The notes: generated by a model from the sequence alone, not told the origin. 64,000 nt of DNA from Tridacna crocea (GCA_943736015.1 OX031065.1:33432427-33496426); one strand, 5' to 3'. Counted from the stretch's first letter, positions 24,501 to 31,182 are shown. A program made the numbers and translations.

Positions 24501-26626
24501 CCAAAATGCTTGTCTTGCAACACTATTTTCTCCTTTTTCCAGCATGTTTTCATCCCAAGGGTGTCAACCAAGTTTTGATGTAAAAAATTAAGAAAAGAAT
24601 AAGATTCATTCCTACAGAAGATATAAGTTTTAACGGCTAGGACTATACACTACACTTTATCATGTTGTTTTTTCTTCGTTTGAAAAGAAATCAGAGTTGG
24701 ATCCCAATTTGATTGACTTAGACAGAGAAATGATTTTTGGAAGAATACAGTTATGTTTATGGATCATGCCTACTACCTTCCAAGGAAGAAGACTTCTTTC
24801 AAGCCAGTTTTTCATGAATTTTGGGTTCTTGTTATCAGTATGAAGCATTCCTGTGTCTAATTGTGATTTATCAATGAAAACCCTGATTTGGGCTAACAAA
24901 ACTGGGAGTGTTGCCTATGTGAGGAGGTTAACCCTTTACCCCATAAGGCATTTCTATGTTATCTCTAACTGACCCTAAATAACTGCAAAGGATGAAGCCG
25001 TTTCTTATGTGTATATGACCCCTTTTGATAACATAGAAAACATTGTGACAAAAGGTGAAATTGCTCGTCACGAGCAATTTCACCTTTTGCCACAATGTTT
25101 TCCAAAGGCTCCTACAAGCAATGAGTAAATGAGTATCTATAGATTTAACAGATGGTAGTTTTGAGGTTGGAGAAGATAAACATTCTAAATATCACTGTAA
25201 CCAAATGCATATATACAAAGTATATATTACTGATGTTACAAGCAAGATTCACTTTGTCATTGTAGCCATTTGCTATAATTATTCAGTTACATACATTTTC
25301 TATTCAGGTACAGTTTCACTTTTCTTTTCTCCTTTTTTTTATTGTACATATATATCAGAATCATAAAGCTCATATTTGGCATTTTGGAACAATTTCATGT
25401 AAATGGCTACTGGTATTTTCAATGTGTTGAGCAATGAACACTTAATATTTTAACCCTTTACCAAACAATCCCTTGTTTTTACGACCCCAAGATAGAAGTC
25501 TTTTGAAAACATTGTGGGAAAAGGAGAAAATGCTGGTAACTTTCTACCCTGCTGGAAACAAATTTCAATTTTGGGTTACGTTAATTTTGTCGACTGCAAG
25601 TGCTTTCAATTCGAACAAGTCTAAAATTTTGTCGTTTGGTAAAGAGTTAAAGTTAGAAATTTTAAAGTATCAATACCTCATCTAGTTTTATAGTTGCCAA
25701 CTCATTTACATAGTTCTTGAACTTTTCTCTCATTTCATCTGAAAATAAAAGATAAGACTAATTAAGTAAAGTATAGAGATCAATTCAATTATTCTGTAAA
25801 AGAAATTTAAACATAGAGACCAAACAAATGAAATAGAAAAAAAAATAATATTTACAATGTGGTGAAAGAAGACCGATTTTTACCCAACAATTTCTTGAGT
25901 ACGAGTCTCTGAGACTGGGTATCGCCGAATGTTGTAGGTACATTTTTGTGCTGTCTATCGCTAGGCTAAAGGAAATTATGATTGTGGTTTGTTTCGTGGC
26001 TGATTCTGGGTGGGAAAGGCTGTCTTGTGCTGGCGCCGGCAATCGAGACGTTGCATTCCTTGTGTTTATATTATATAGGGGAGATTTTTTCTTCATATTT
26101 AATCATTTATTTTGGTTATAGAATGTCAAATTCCGGTGGTAGAACATTCTAGGGTTCCTATTCACATATAAAAGTGTGTGTGAATAATTTGCAAAACATG
26201 AAAACCATGTAATAAATTTCAAACTAAACTTGCACATCATGATCATGCACAGAAAAAATGAGACAAGTCCCACAAAAAAGTTAAACTCGTTTTAACCCAC
26301 CTGTGACACCATTTTTTTTTAAACTCGACTATGTGCTGCAAAACAGTTTAAGCTTGAAAAAGCCCTGCATAGCATTTGTGGAGAGCAAAACTTACGCTTG
26401 CATTAAGCGTTGAATCAATTTCATGTTCACATTTCCTGGTTTGGTGAAAATACAGGGGACTTTTAAGTCTATTTTATCATCTTGTCAGGTAACTTTCTTT
26501 ACCTTTTCTACTTTGGTCATTCAGAAATGATTTAAAATGGGTGACAAGCTCGTGATTCTTCACTTTTCCACCGCTTGATATAATAAATTGTTTGACAATT
26601 TCCAGCGTAAATTCGCTGGAGGCCAT
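6100..26626 (-). CDS. SOWAH: SOWAH family ankyrin-repeat protein, complete 10-exon gene
   Basis: Gene-level entry. Coding exons in transcript order: 26626-26503, 25738-25677, 24354-24255, 23640-23501, 22081-21932, 20568-20518, 19475-19362, 14662-14573, 8119-8047, 6500-6100. All introns are GT-AG and all phases join, giving about 434 residues from ATG to TGA. Residues 1 to about 80 match the N-terminal SOWAH domain (winged-helix-like). Residues 96-209 are a polar, Ser-rich linker. Residues 210 to about 318 are ankyrin repeats with the motifs TALHWACKHGRPEVVKLL and GYTPLHIAAIHGHEEIIELL, ending in the family signature DPNIRDYSGKKAKQYL. A Ser/Asn-rich tail of about 115 residues follows. The family is named after Drosophila sosondowah; its biochemical role is poorly known and I infer only protein-protein interaction through the ankyrin repeats. 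Which vertebrate paralogue (A-D) is closest cannot be decided by eye. Confidence 0.93.
6637..6846 (-). mobile_element. Hairpin element A, decayed
   Basis: In SOWAH intron 9. Stem mutated on one side (ACATATTTGAAATAGGAG), right TTAA kept. Confidence 0.75.
7020..7173 (-). mobile_element. Hairpin element A, decayed
   Basis: Only hairpin and short arm are clear (TTTTCAAAAGCTTACATT). Confidence 0.5.
7290..7493 (+). mobile_element. Hairpin element A, decayed
   Basis: Directly precedes the next copy. Long arm shows TTGTCGGAAAATGCTTTCAA. Confidence 0.65.
7494..7708 (+). mobile_element. Hairpin element A, full length
   Basis: TTAA at both ends; loop GGCAACCAGC; long arm shortened to 215 bp total. 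Confidence 0.92.
7754..8004. mobile_element. Long-TIR element with nested palindromes, copy 1
   Basis: About 250 bp bounded by GCAACACGCGAAAAAGGTCA and its inverse. Each ~95-bp terminal arm contains its own palindrome around GGATTAGCCTGCGCGGAATG. Partner copy at 37044-37295. Sits in SOWAH intron 9, 43 bp from exon 9. Confidence 0.88.
8047..8119 (-). CDS. SOWAH: SOWAH coding exon 9 (ankyrin repeat)
   Basis: 73 nt, phase 0 in and phase 1 out. Encodes GYTPLHIAAIHGHEEIIELL then VQGF, the last full ankyrin repeat. A long-TIR element ends 43 bp downstream (7754-8004). Confidence 0.95.
8165..8341 (+). mobile_element. Hairpin element A, decayed
   Basis: Arms and stem weakly recognisable (GAAAACATTGTGTGAAATAG). 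Lies just upstream of SOWAH exon 9. Confidence 0.55.
8538..8765 (+). mobile_element. Hairpin element A, full length
   Basis: TTAA at both ends; one base lost at the loop (AAAATGTGGTAACC). Confidence 0.93.
8885..9142 (+). mobile_element. tRNA-derived SINE-1, diverged copy
   Basis: A-box-like TTCAGTGGTTGGGG and B-box-like GGTTGTAGGTTTGATATCC, then the conserved body GTGAGAAAGCCAGGAAACAC and an ACAAAACAAACAAACA tail. Same family as 54581, 55934 and 12740. Confidence 0.75.
9168..9360 (+). mobile_element. Hairpin element A, decayed
   Basis: Shortened right stem; right TTAA shared with the next copy. Confidence 0.75.
9357..9585 (-). mobile_element. Hairpin element A, full length
   Basis: Perfect hairpin stem over about 33 bp per side; shares TTAA 9357-9360 with its neighbour in opposite orientation. 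Confidence 0.93.
9586..10249. other. SOWAH intron 8, no recognised feature
   Basis: AT-rich. A short imperfect hairpin (ACTGGTACCACCAGT) lies near 10019-10033. Nothing coding is convincing. Confidence 0.4.
10250..10392. repeat. Inverted repeat, 36-bp core arms
   Basis: AAAGATCGAAATTTATTTCA (from 10277) with following CTCGTGGACACCATC pairs with its inverse at about 10325-10360 across a 12-bp spacer; pairing extends imperfectly outward through T-rich/A-rich flanks to about 10250 and 10392. Probably a small foldback element. Confidence 0.8.
10393..10925. other. SOWAH intron 8, nothing seen
   Basis: AT-rich with several T- and A-runs; no repeat or ORF of note. Confidence 0.4.
10926..11159 (-). 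mobile_element. Hairpin element A with paired stem variant
   Basis: Full copy. Both stems carry CATTTAGGG instead of CATTGTGGG, so pairing is kept. Confidence 0.93.
11391..12608 (+). mobile_element. Tandem-unit element with ~157-bp repeats, copy 2
   Basis: Begins ACAAGAGCTATCACTCATCG, has the inner ACATGAGCAGCAAATTG head, four units, a GACCGACGGACGG run near 12515-12560 and the CCCCCCAAACAGAGTTTTGG hairpin, then ATATAAT. Same orientation as copy 1. Confidence 0.85.
12690..13075 (-). mobile_element. Hairpin element A split by a SINE
   Basis: The left stem (GAAAACATTGTGGAATCAGG) and right stem with short arm (TTTTCAAAAGCCTTCTTCC) are separated by the SINE at 12740-12996, inserted at the loop. 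The long arm is not recognisable. Confidence 0.75.
12740..12996 (-). mobile_element. tRNA-derived SINE-1 with 12-bp target duplication
   Basis: On the minus strand begins AGCCCCACCTGAGTGGCTCA and GTGGTGAGCG (A box), then GGTTGTGAGTTTGATAC (B box), body with GAAACTCGGGAAACACATG and an A-rich tail. Flanked by CACCAGTTAGTA at 12728-12739 and 12997-13008, a perfect duplication indicating target-primed retroposition. Confidence 0.93.
13080..13262. repeat. Short TIR element, copy 1
   Basis: AACCATTCTTAAGAATGATC at the left and its inverse ending GAATATTCTCGAGAATGGCT at the right, about 37 bp imperfect ends. A related element lies at 60287-60478. Confidence 0.6.
13265..13317 (-). mobile_element. 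Hairpin element A, short-arm fragment
   Basis: Only the S arm and TTAA remain; the TTAA is shared with the next copy. Confidence 0.7.
13314..13471 (-). mobile_element. Hairpin element A, core deleted
   Basis: TTAA at both ends; most of the right stem is missing (GGGAAAAAGCAGAAATATTT). Confidence 0.8.
13468..13697 (+). mobile_element. Hairpin element A, full length
   Basis: Near-consensus copy, 230 bp with both TTAAs; shares the left TTAA with the previous copy. Confidence 0.95.
13700..14210. other. SOWAH intron 8, no recognised feature
   Basis: Mixed-composition DNA with a small direct duplication (GTTTTAGTGACGTCAGTT / AGTGACATCAGTTTTCACTG near 14045-14090). Confidence 0.4.
14214..14435. 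mobile_element. Foldback element, ~60-bp inverted ends, copy 1
   Basis: GGTCAGGTGACAGGGGACTT at the left end pairs with GTCCCCTGCCACCTGACC at the right; inner arms share GGCTGTGGTGAATCATGTCG. The internal segment repeats the GCTGTGGTGAAT motif three times. Shorter copy at 58037-58132. It ends 138 bp from SOWAH exon 8. Confidence 0.85.
14573..14662 (-). CDS. SOWAH: SOWAH coding exon 8 (ankyrin repeat)
   Basis: 90 nt, phase 0 both sides. Encodes TALHWACKHGRPEVVKLLMG then KPGVNVNQRT, an almost canonical ankyrin repeat with the TALHWA turn and H-G loop. Flanked by introns of 4.7 kb upstream and 6.5 kb downstream. Confidence 0.95.
14955..15076 (+). repeat. Imperfect tandem duplication, ~65 bp
   Basis: ATTTTTCAATTTGAATCTTT recurs at a ~65-bp spacing, followed both times by GATAGT and GTGTTTCTTTTGT. 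Confidence 0.8.
15077..15290 (+). mobile_element. Hairpin element A, diverged
   Basis: Stem mutated (ACATAGTGGGAAAAGAAGC); long arm AGCAGCAAATGCTTTTATTT. Confidence 0.8.
15329..15557 (-). mobile_element. Hairpin element A, full length
   Basis: Near-perfect hairpin. Its inner part from GTAACTGAAAATTTGAAATT to the right TTAA is duplicated immediately downstream. Confidence 0.93.
15554..15726 (-). mobile_element. Tandem duplicate of element A core
   Basis: Starts GGAGAAAAACAATGTAACTG, lacks the outer long arm and repeats the preceding copy nearly exactly (shared TTTGTTTTGC and AGTAGGAA.TGTGTGTTATGG). A third unit begins (GGAGAAAAACAATGTGG) and fades. Confidence 0.88.
15727..16430. other. SOWAH intron 7, nothing firm
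   Basis: Region 16100-16260 contains AGTGCCTTGCCTAAGACC and AGCAGGGATGGAATC, possibly an old SINE-2-like remnant in inverse orientation; otherwise unremarkable. Confidence 0.35.
16431..16638 (-). mobile_element. Hairpin element A, full but end-decayed
   Basis: Hairpin intact apart from GCTGTTTACC loop; TTAA ends mutated. Confidence 0.85.
16950..17066 (+). repeat. Direct duplication, ~65 bp
   Basis: Two near-identical units containing CCTTTTCCATAAGCAC and GTTCCTTATTTCAAAATAAG, with C-runs of six and seven at their heads. The motif GCATTAARCCCCC recurs in family D at 29343 and 30822. Confidence 0.9.
17067..17604. other. SOWAH intron 7, nothing seen
   Basis: AT-rich, ending in a 14-base A-run near 17574. 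Confidence 0.4.
17605..17735 (-). mobile_element. Hairpin element A, internal deletion
   Basis: 131 bp. The deletion joins AAAGCATTT of the long arm to CAGCATTTTCTCC of the right stem at the shared AGCATTT, a microhomology junction. Confidence 0.9.
17736..18856. other. SOWAH intron 7, low-complexity tracts only
   Basis: Contains a purine tract (A-runs and GGG, 18550-18582) and a degenerate CAT/ATC trinucleotide repeat (18619-18667). No exon or recognised element. Confidence 0.5.
18857..19048 (-). mobile_element. Hairpin element A, hairpin deleted
   Basis: Both arms present; the stem loop is reduced to GAAAACATGCTGTTTTC, a short palindrome. Confidence 0.75.
19062..19288 (-). mobile_element. 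Hairpin element A, full length
   Basis: Clear hairpin; ends lack intact TTAA. Ends 74 bp from SOWAH exon 7. Confidence 0.9.
19362..19475 (-). CDS. SOWAH: SOWAH coding exon 7 (ankyrin start)
   Basis: 114 nt, phase 0 both sides. Encodes LEPLEKEWIVTCSAADYHPM and then HQLLAKNPHLAKLKDFSG. The L-E/D-P-x-E-x-E-W opening followed by a divergent ankyrin helix pair is a hallmark of SOWAH proteins. Confidence 0.94.
19505..19583 (-). mobile_element. Hairpin element A, long-arm fragment
   Basis: Begins CAACTCTTTACCACCTCACA and stops at ATTTAATGTCAC where the next copy's TTAA begins; possibly cut by that insertion. Lies 30 bp upstream of SOWAH exon 7. Confidence 0.75.
19582..19775 (+). mobile_element. 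Hairpin element A, right end lost
   Basis: Carries the paired stem variant CACTGTGGG/CCCACAGTG. The long arm ends after CTTTCAATTTG. Confidence 0.88.
19776..20094. other. SOWAH intron 6, nothing seen
   Basis: Unique-looking sequence without recognised features. Confidence 0.4.
20095..20324 (+). mobile_element. Hairpin element family B, full length
   Basis: Family B description: TTAA ends, CCCTTTACTCCATAGATACT start, CTTATGGGGTAAAGGG end, stem CATTGTGGCAAAAGGTGAAA, loop ATTGCTCGTGACGAGCAAT, 230 bp. The stem differs from A/C at the paired positions GGC/GCC and GGTG/CACC. Here the right TTAA is CTAA. Confidence 0.93.
20518..20568 (-). CDS. SOWAH: SOWAH coding exon 6 (51 nt)
   Basis: A small phase 0-0 exon encoding YKDKDDGYESSSSGYIA, bordered by a tatttacag acceptor and GCA|gtaagt donor. 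Being a multiple of three it could be skipped without changing frame, so alternative splicing is possible. Confidence 0.82.
20719..20947 (-). mobile_element. Hairpin element A, full length
   Basis: Near-consensus, with TTAA ends and perfect stem. In SOWAH intron 5. Confidence 0.95.
20948..21611. other. SOWAH intron 5, nothing seen
   Basis: No recognised repeat or coding segment. Confidence 0.4.
21612..21814 (-). mobile_element. Hairpin element A, decayed
   Basis: Long arm TCAAAAGCATTTGCAGATGA is clear, stems are mutated. Ends 117 bp from SOWAH exon 5. Confidence 0.75.
21932..22081 (-). CDS. SOWAH: SOWAH coding exon 5
   Basis: 150 nt, phase 0 both sides; acceptor aactttcag, donor AAAAAG|gtaact. 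Encodes SSVTPEEDNNVSVVSVRERA followed by KHLNRMESESEIQK, a charged segment likely to be helical, ending in a basic RKKDLKK stretch. Confidence 0.9.
22200..22428 (+). mobile_element. Hairpin element A, full length
   Basis: TTAA at both ends; right TTAA shared with a decayed neighbour. Confidence 0.93.
22425..22653 (+). mobile_element. Hairpin element A, decayed neighbour
   Basis: Same orientation as the preceding copy; stem mutated (ACATCATGAAAGAGAG). Confidence 0.75.
22781..23015 (-). mobile_element. Hairpin element A, full length
   Basis: TTAA at both ends; stem with single mismatches (GTGAGAAAAGG against CCTTTTCCGAC). Confidence 0.9.
23105..23279. mobile_element. Symmetrical hairpin element A (two short arms)
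   Basis: Both sides of the hairpin carry S-type arms: CCCAAACAATCCTGGGTTCT on the left and the inverse (CAGGATTGAGTGGTAAAGAG) on the right. About 175 bp, so almost the whole copy is one palindrome. Confidence 0.88.
23501..23640 (-). CDS. SOWAH: SOWAH coding exon 4 (Ser-rich linker)
   Basis: 140 nt, phase 1 in and phase 0 out; acceptor ttttctgcag, donor TTG|gtaatg. Encodes a low-complexity linker rich in Ser, Asp, Asn and Ala, including SASDLRLSASTLSSANDSAS. Linkers like this are expected to be disordered. Confidence 0.88.
23856..24068 (+). mobile_element. Hairpin element A, full length
   Basis: Loop degraded (GGTAAATGACATT), TTAA at both ends. Confidence 0.88.
24255..24354 (-). CDS. SOWAH: SOWAH coding exon 3
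   Basis: 100 nt, phase 0 in and phase 1 out. Begins QGDKLLVLKKKYRPD, the end of the N-terminal domain (the LVLKKKY strand is typical), then a Ser/Gly-rich stretch. The donor CCACCAG|gtgcac is chosen because it gives the phase needed by exon 4; reading on would run into intron sequence. Confidence 0.88.
24928..25148 (-). mobile_element. Hairpin element B, full length
   Basis: TTAA at both ends, reverse of 20095; loop CTCGTCACGAG. Confidence 0.93.
25149..25449. other. SOWAH intron 2, nothing seen
   Basis: AT-rich; no recognised element. Confidence 0.4.
25450..25650 (+). mobile_element. Hairpin element A, right stem deleted
   Basis: GCTGGTAAC passes straight into TTTCTACCCTGC, removing exactly the right stem. 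TTAA at both ends. Confidence 0.9.
25677..25738 (-). CDS. SOWAH: SOWAH coding exon 2
   Basis: 62 nt, entered in phase 1 after a ttttattttcag acceptor and left in phase 0. It encodes DEMREKFKNYVNELATIKLD and one further Glu, completing the helical part of the N-terminal domain. A hairpin element (25450-25650) ends only 27 bp downstream of this exon. Confidence 0.92.
25739..26502. other. SOWAH intron 1
   Basis: 764 bp. A minus-strand reading frame at 25785-26096 has no splice context or family resemblance and is not called. No repeat recognised. Confidence 0.5.
26503..26626 (-). CDS. SOWAH: SOWAH coding exon 1 (N-terminal domain)
   Basis: Encodes residues 1-41 plus one base, beginning MASSEFTLEIVKQFI and continuing SSGGKVKNHELVTHFKSFL, the first half of the SOWAH N-terminal domain (G-G-x-V-x-N-x-E-L pattern). 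The donor is AAAAG|gtaaag. An in-frame upstream ATG at 26797 would add 57 residues with no family resemblance; I chose the inner ATG because homologues start a few residues before the conserved helix. Confidence 0.93.
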
Positions 26627-26937
26627 ATTTGTTAATTTTATTAATGACTGTGTAATTAAAACGCAACACCGGCAGCACGTTTCGTCATCAAGGCGAGTCA
26701 TACCAACCGATTCCCATACTAAAGTAGCCTTCATCATTTGAGCAACATCAGTGATTTTCGAAGAGGAAAACCACGCCAATTTTATGTCTCTTGTCATTTT
26801 TCATTAGTATTTCTTTTTCGCATAGGTAAACACATGAAATAAATGCAAAATGACATGTCCATCATCATAAGTTTATTTGTCAATATTGCCGCAGGGTGTA
26901 CAATCTACAATATGTAGAAGTCTCATCCATCCCACCA
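26627..26937. other. Region upstream of SOWAH start
   Basis: Should contain 5' UTR and promoter of SOWAH. No TATA box or initiator could be identified with confidence. Confidence 0.4.
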
Positions 26938-27166
26938 TTAACCCATTACCACATTATCCCTACTTTTGACGACCATGAGAAAAAAGCCTTTAGAAAACAC
27001 TGCAGGTAAAGAAGAAAATGCTGGTTACCAGCATTTTCTCCTTTTCCCACAATGTTTTCTACTCTTCACAAATCAAATTTCAAATTTTCAGTCACCTTTA
27101 TTTTGCCGTCTGCAAATGCCTTGGATTTGGACAAGCCTAAAATATTGTCGTTTGGTAATGAGTTAA
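26938..27166 (+). mobile_element. Hairpin element A, full length
   Basis: TTAA at both ends; left stem decayed (ACACTGCAGGTAAAGAAG). Confidence 0.92.
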
Positions 27167-28557
27167 ATACCTGTCAAACACACGTAAAACAACAACGTGA
27201 CTCTGCAGTGCCTTGCCCAAGAACACCCCTGCGGGATCAGTGCCACCGACGAGGATCGCACGAGGAATTCCCAATAACAAGCCAACTTCGTTGAAGGCTT
27301 TGCAATACAGTGGGGACCCCACTAAAACATAGAGATATAATGTAAATTGCGTATCTGAAACTATACCGCTTAGCAGAACATATATATCATACAACTACAA
27401 TAAAACAGCTGTTGCGAGCTAAAGCTCCCATGGCGTATAAATCTTTCATGACGTATTTCAGTATTCACGACTTTTTGAAAATAAACACTGAGCAAAGGAA
27501 ACTCTAACCCCTCAGAGGACAAAATAAACACCAAATAAGTAATCTTGATTTACATTGGTATGTGTCACTGCAGTCGAAACGAAAATGAACCACGTAGCTG
27601 AAAACGACGTACGTGTACTTAGTGGCGAACGAAACAACAATCTAAATTTAGTTGATGAAGGGTAAACGGTCAACCACTTTCAAACATGGTGGAACTCTTT
27701 ACCAAATATTCGTTATTTTCTAACACTTAATGCGCTGAATGATCTCAAAGCCTTTTTTACATAACCAAAACAGAACGAAATCTTGCTGTTTCATTCTTTT
27801 TCCCGTAAAAATATACATGTAGCATAGAAAGCAGACGGTGCAGATCAAAGATGAGACTGCTCGATATGTGCAGTTTGATCTTGATCTGCACAGTCTGCAA
27901 AAACTAGTCCGTTCAAGGTCTTTCTGGGTTAGCAAACCCGAAGAATGCAACCTGTGAAAACATTGTCAAAATTTCGAGCATCTTCACTTGTTTTCAAAAT
28001 TTTCCGATCCTTTCGAAAAAAAAAAAAGTCTACCGCTTGTTTTAGACCATGAAGATGACATGAACAGGCGTAGACCAAGATAAGACAGCATTTTCGTTTC
28101 CTTTTTTTTTTTTTGTCCTCGTTACGGATGTTAGATCATGTTGCCATACGGGGAATGGAGGTTTCGACAAGTAAATGCATGTAAATCTAAGAGCTAACGT
28201 AACATTCAATACGTTTATGATCGACATTTAATGGTATAATTTGCTGTGTCACAGGGAAAAGGTTACATTGAGTTCAAACGGTAACAGTATAATAATTAAC
28301 CCATAGGCTGCTAAAATACAACCCTTGGGCTGCTAAAACGCAACACAGTTCATTCCACTTCAAACGGCGCCCGGTAAAGATCAAGATCAGACTACACAGA
28401 ATGTCTAAACTGTCCGATTTAGCGATATTTTATCAATAGTTCTAAATAACTTTGAAATCGCAGACTTTAAACAGATTGGGGTTTGACAGTTTAACTACTA
28501 GTATTTAGCAATTAGATACTATAATACTAAACTGAAGACAAAGATCTATTATATAAC
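27167..28557. other. Intergenic, old repeat fragments
   Basis: 27190-27330 carries GTGCCTTGCCCAAGAACACC and ACGAGGATCGCACGAGG in a pattern like an inverted SINE-2 internal region (low certainty). 27836-27905 is a short palindromic repeat around TGCAGTTTGATCTTGATCTG; the same motif recurs near 28373 and 35217. No gene recognised. Confidence 0.4.
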
Positions 28558-28770
28558 CATCTACCACGCGTTGTACCAGCATTTTAACAACCCTGAGAAA
28601 AACGGCCTTTGAAAACATATTTTGGAGAATGACAGGATTTTAATGGTAACTAGCATTATTTCCCTTTTCCACAATGTTTATGCTTTACAAATCAAATCTT
28701 ATTATTTCAACCAAATTAGCCTGTAAAGTGTGTTAAAAATGGACAATTTTTTTGGTAAAATTTTAACACA
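28558..28770 (+). mobile_element. Hairpin element A, decayed
   Basis: Short arm and stems recognisable (CCTGAGAAAAACGGCCTTTG); long arm mostly lost. Confidence 0.6.
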
Positions 28771-29051
28771 CTAGTCATGAAGTGTTCAAAATCTGCTTAT
28801 CAAGATGGCTGCTTCTTTTTGAAACGCAATGTACAGAGATAGCAGTAAACGCGTTAAAGGCAATGTAAGGAAGTTATCATAGAGGAAAATTTCTCCTTTT
28901 TACCAAAATGTTCACGTATCTTCTGTAAGTTCTGAAAAAAAAAAGCCGTCTGGCGCTTATTTGTTGAAATAATCGATCTCCTTTACATGAGATCCCCGAA
29001 ATTACCTACGACACTTAGAAATATTTGGGTGACACTCTGGATAAGAAAGGA

Positions 29052-29276
29052 TAAACCCTTTACCAGACATAATTTTAGACTCCTCCAAATTGAAAGCATT
29101 TGCAGACGACAAAATGAAGGTGACTGAAAAGTTGAAATTTGTTCTGGGAGGGTAGAAAACACTGTGGGAAAAGGAGAAAATGCTGGTTACCAGCATTTTC
29201 TCCTTTTCCTACTGTGTTTTCAAAAGGCTTCTTTCTCAGGGGCGTCAAAAGTAGGGACTGTGTGGTAATGGGTTAA
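29052..29276 (-). mobile_element. Hairpin element A, full length
   Basis: Left stem has the CACTGTGGG variant; the right stem has CCTACTGTG, so pairing is partly kept. Confidence 0.92.
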
Positions 29277-29342
29277 TTAATATTCATGATGCATAATATT
29301 AAGCGATTCATCAAATACAAATGCATCCATATTTAATGCATA

Positions 29343-29530
29343 TATAGTCTAACAGCCGATTCGATAATGACGTAGAATGGCACCAGGATACGTAGAAAAT
29401 TTATCCATATCAAAAGGTCACCCTCGACCCATGTCGGCCTGCGCAGGATAACATGGTTCTATATTTTTTTTGGCAAATGCATTAAGCCCCCTTTTCAAAG
29501 AACATTACTCATTTAACGGTTTAACGCTAG
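29343..29530 (+). repeat. Dispersed repeat family D, fragment
   Basis: Shares GCAAATGCATTAAGCCCCCT and a CGGCCTGCGCAGG segment with 30822-31105. Related pieces occur at 45478-45610 and 54110-54165. Confidence 0.6.
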
Positions 29531-29651
29531 GATAATCCTCCTTAACGCAAGAATGTTCCTCTTAGGTTCATTTATAATATTAGGGGCGTTGTATTTGTTC
29601 TCATGACTTCCGGGTTCGGCCCGGGGTACTCAACCGGGATGAGTGTCCTAG

Positions 29652-30400
29652 GTTAGGTAAGACCTGTGTAATGCACTTCCGGTGAACATTTGGAGAAAAT
29701 TCTAATTGGTTGTTAAATATGGATAAATAAGGATTTATGCAGAAATAATATTTTTGCACATTTCTAACGGATCAGAAATTCCTTTTATGTCTATCTTGAA
29801 ACTATTTTTTGATACTTTTGTTTGTTTTCTAAAAAGGGAGGTAATTATTATCTCTTTTTCATTTGAGAATATAGCAGTTTTAGATTTATAAATGATAATT
29901 CAAAGAAGGAAAAAATGGAAAAATGAAAAGGTGAAAGTAGTTCAATAATACTCATTTTTAATTATAGCTAATTTTGCATTATGATATCTTAGTGGAAATA
30001 GCTGTTTTCCATTACACAGGTCTTACCTTAAACGCTGCCTAACGTAGTTAGACCTCTATTATAAATAGAAAACAGCTATTTCCACAATAATATTATCCTA
30101 TAAACTTTGCTATGATTAAAAAAGTGTTATTGTACTGTTTTAACGGAGCCACTTTTCCCTTTTTGACTTTTCTAGAATTATCATTTATGAATCTAAAACC
30201 ACTATATTTTCATTACAAAGAGAGATAATAATTACCTCCCTTTTCAGGAAACTAACAAAAGTATCTACAAATAATTTCAAGATAGGCATAAAGAAATGTC
30301 TGGTCGGTTAAAAATGTGCAAAAGTATTACACCTGTATAAATCCGTATTTATCAACTATCAAGAAAACTTCATGCAATGCAGAGGTGTTAGGGATCTACT
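29652..30400. repeat. Large inverted pair, ~360-bp imperfect arms
   Basis: The left half (29655-30032), itself bounded by GGTAAGACCTGTGTAATG and its inverse CATTACACAGGTCTTACC, is followed by a diverged inverted copy (about 30045-30400). Matching landmarks are GGGAGGTAATTATTATCTCT at about 29838 against the inverse AGAGATAATAATTACCTCCC at about 30221, and TGGAAATAGCTGTTTTC against GAAAACAGCTATTTCCA near the centre. Likely two head-to-head copies of one non-autonomous element. Confidence 0.85.
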
Positions 30401-30403
30401 ACC

Positions 30404-30632
30404 TTAACCCTTTACTCCATAGATACTAATTTCTACGCATTGCTCGTAGGAGCCTTTGGAAAACATTGTGGCAGAAGGTGAAATTGCTCGTGACGAGCAA
30501 TTTCACCTTTTGCCACAAGGTTTTCTATGCTATCAAAAGGTGTCATATACATATACGAAACAGCTTCATCCTTGCTATTATTTAGGGTCAATCAGAGATG
30601 CCATAGAAATGCCTTATGGGGTAAAGGGTTAA
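30404..30632 (+). mobile_element. Hairpin element B, full length
   Basis: TTAA at both ends; stem GTGGCAGAAGGTG on one side. Confidence 0.94.
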
Positions 30633-30639
30633 GAATGTT

Positions 30640-31105
30640 TGGTGAATACGGGCCCTAGACAGGTCCAGATCTGGAACTTTAGTAAATGACAACATTGGAT
30701 ACGAGCCACGCTCTCGGGCAAAAGGGGGCTTAAGGCATCTCCAGGATTCATGATAGTACCAACCAAGTCATTACATACCTATGGATCCACGATGTCCACT
30801 TTTTGTAAAAACCAACTCAATCATGATGTAGACTGGCGCTTTTACATAACGAAAATTGACTAATAGCGAAAAGTTTCGGCCCAGGTCAGCCTCCGCAGGC
30901 TGAGCATGGTCGTAGTCTCAATAACAAGACGGGTATGCTGATTTTTTTCATATTTGGACATTTATTGTGCATCGTTACCACAGGCGACCAGTCAAAAAGT
31001 AACATCGCCTTTACTTTGGGGACAGTTATCTGTACTAAGTATGGTTGATACTTTTCGCAGATGCATTACGCCCCCTTTTCACGGAACATGGTTCATATGA
31101 GTTAA
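30640..31105. repeat. Dispersed repeat family D, inverted and direct pieces
   Basis: AAAAGGGGGCTTAAGGCAT near 30720 is the inverse of the family D motif; 30822-31105 is a direct copy with CCTCCGCAGGCTGAGCATGG and CGCAGATGCATTACGCCCCC. Confidence 0.6.
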
Positions 31106-31182
31106 ATCGTGATAGATATATGAGTCTTTCAAATTGCAAAATTTTCGAAATAGAAGACAATGCGGCTTAAAGCTGGAGATTG

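Noticed and set aside
24440-24590. Another hairpin element A copy
   Set aside because: Only a few stem-like words remain (TTTTCTCCTTTTTCCAGCATG); too decayed to claim borders.
25785-26096. Minus-strand 103-codon ORF in SOWAH intron 1
   Set aside because: No family resemblance, and using it would break the exon 1 to exon 2 join that restores the SOWAH domain.
26627-26797. N-terminal extension of SOWAH from an upstream in-frame ATG
   Set aside because: The added residues have no similarity to the family; the inner ATG fits the domain start. Not excluded without transcript data.
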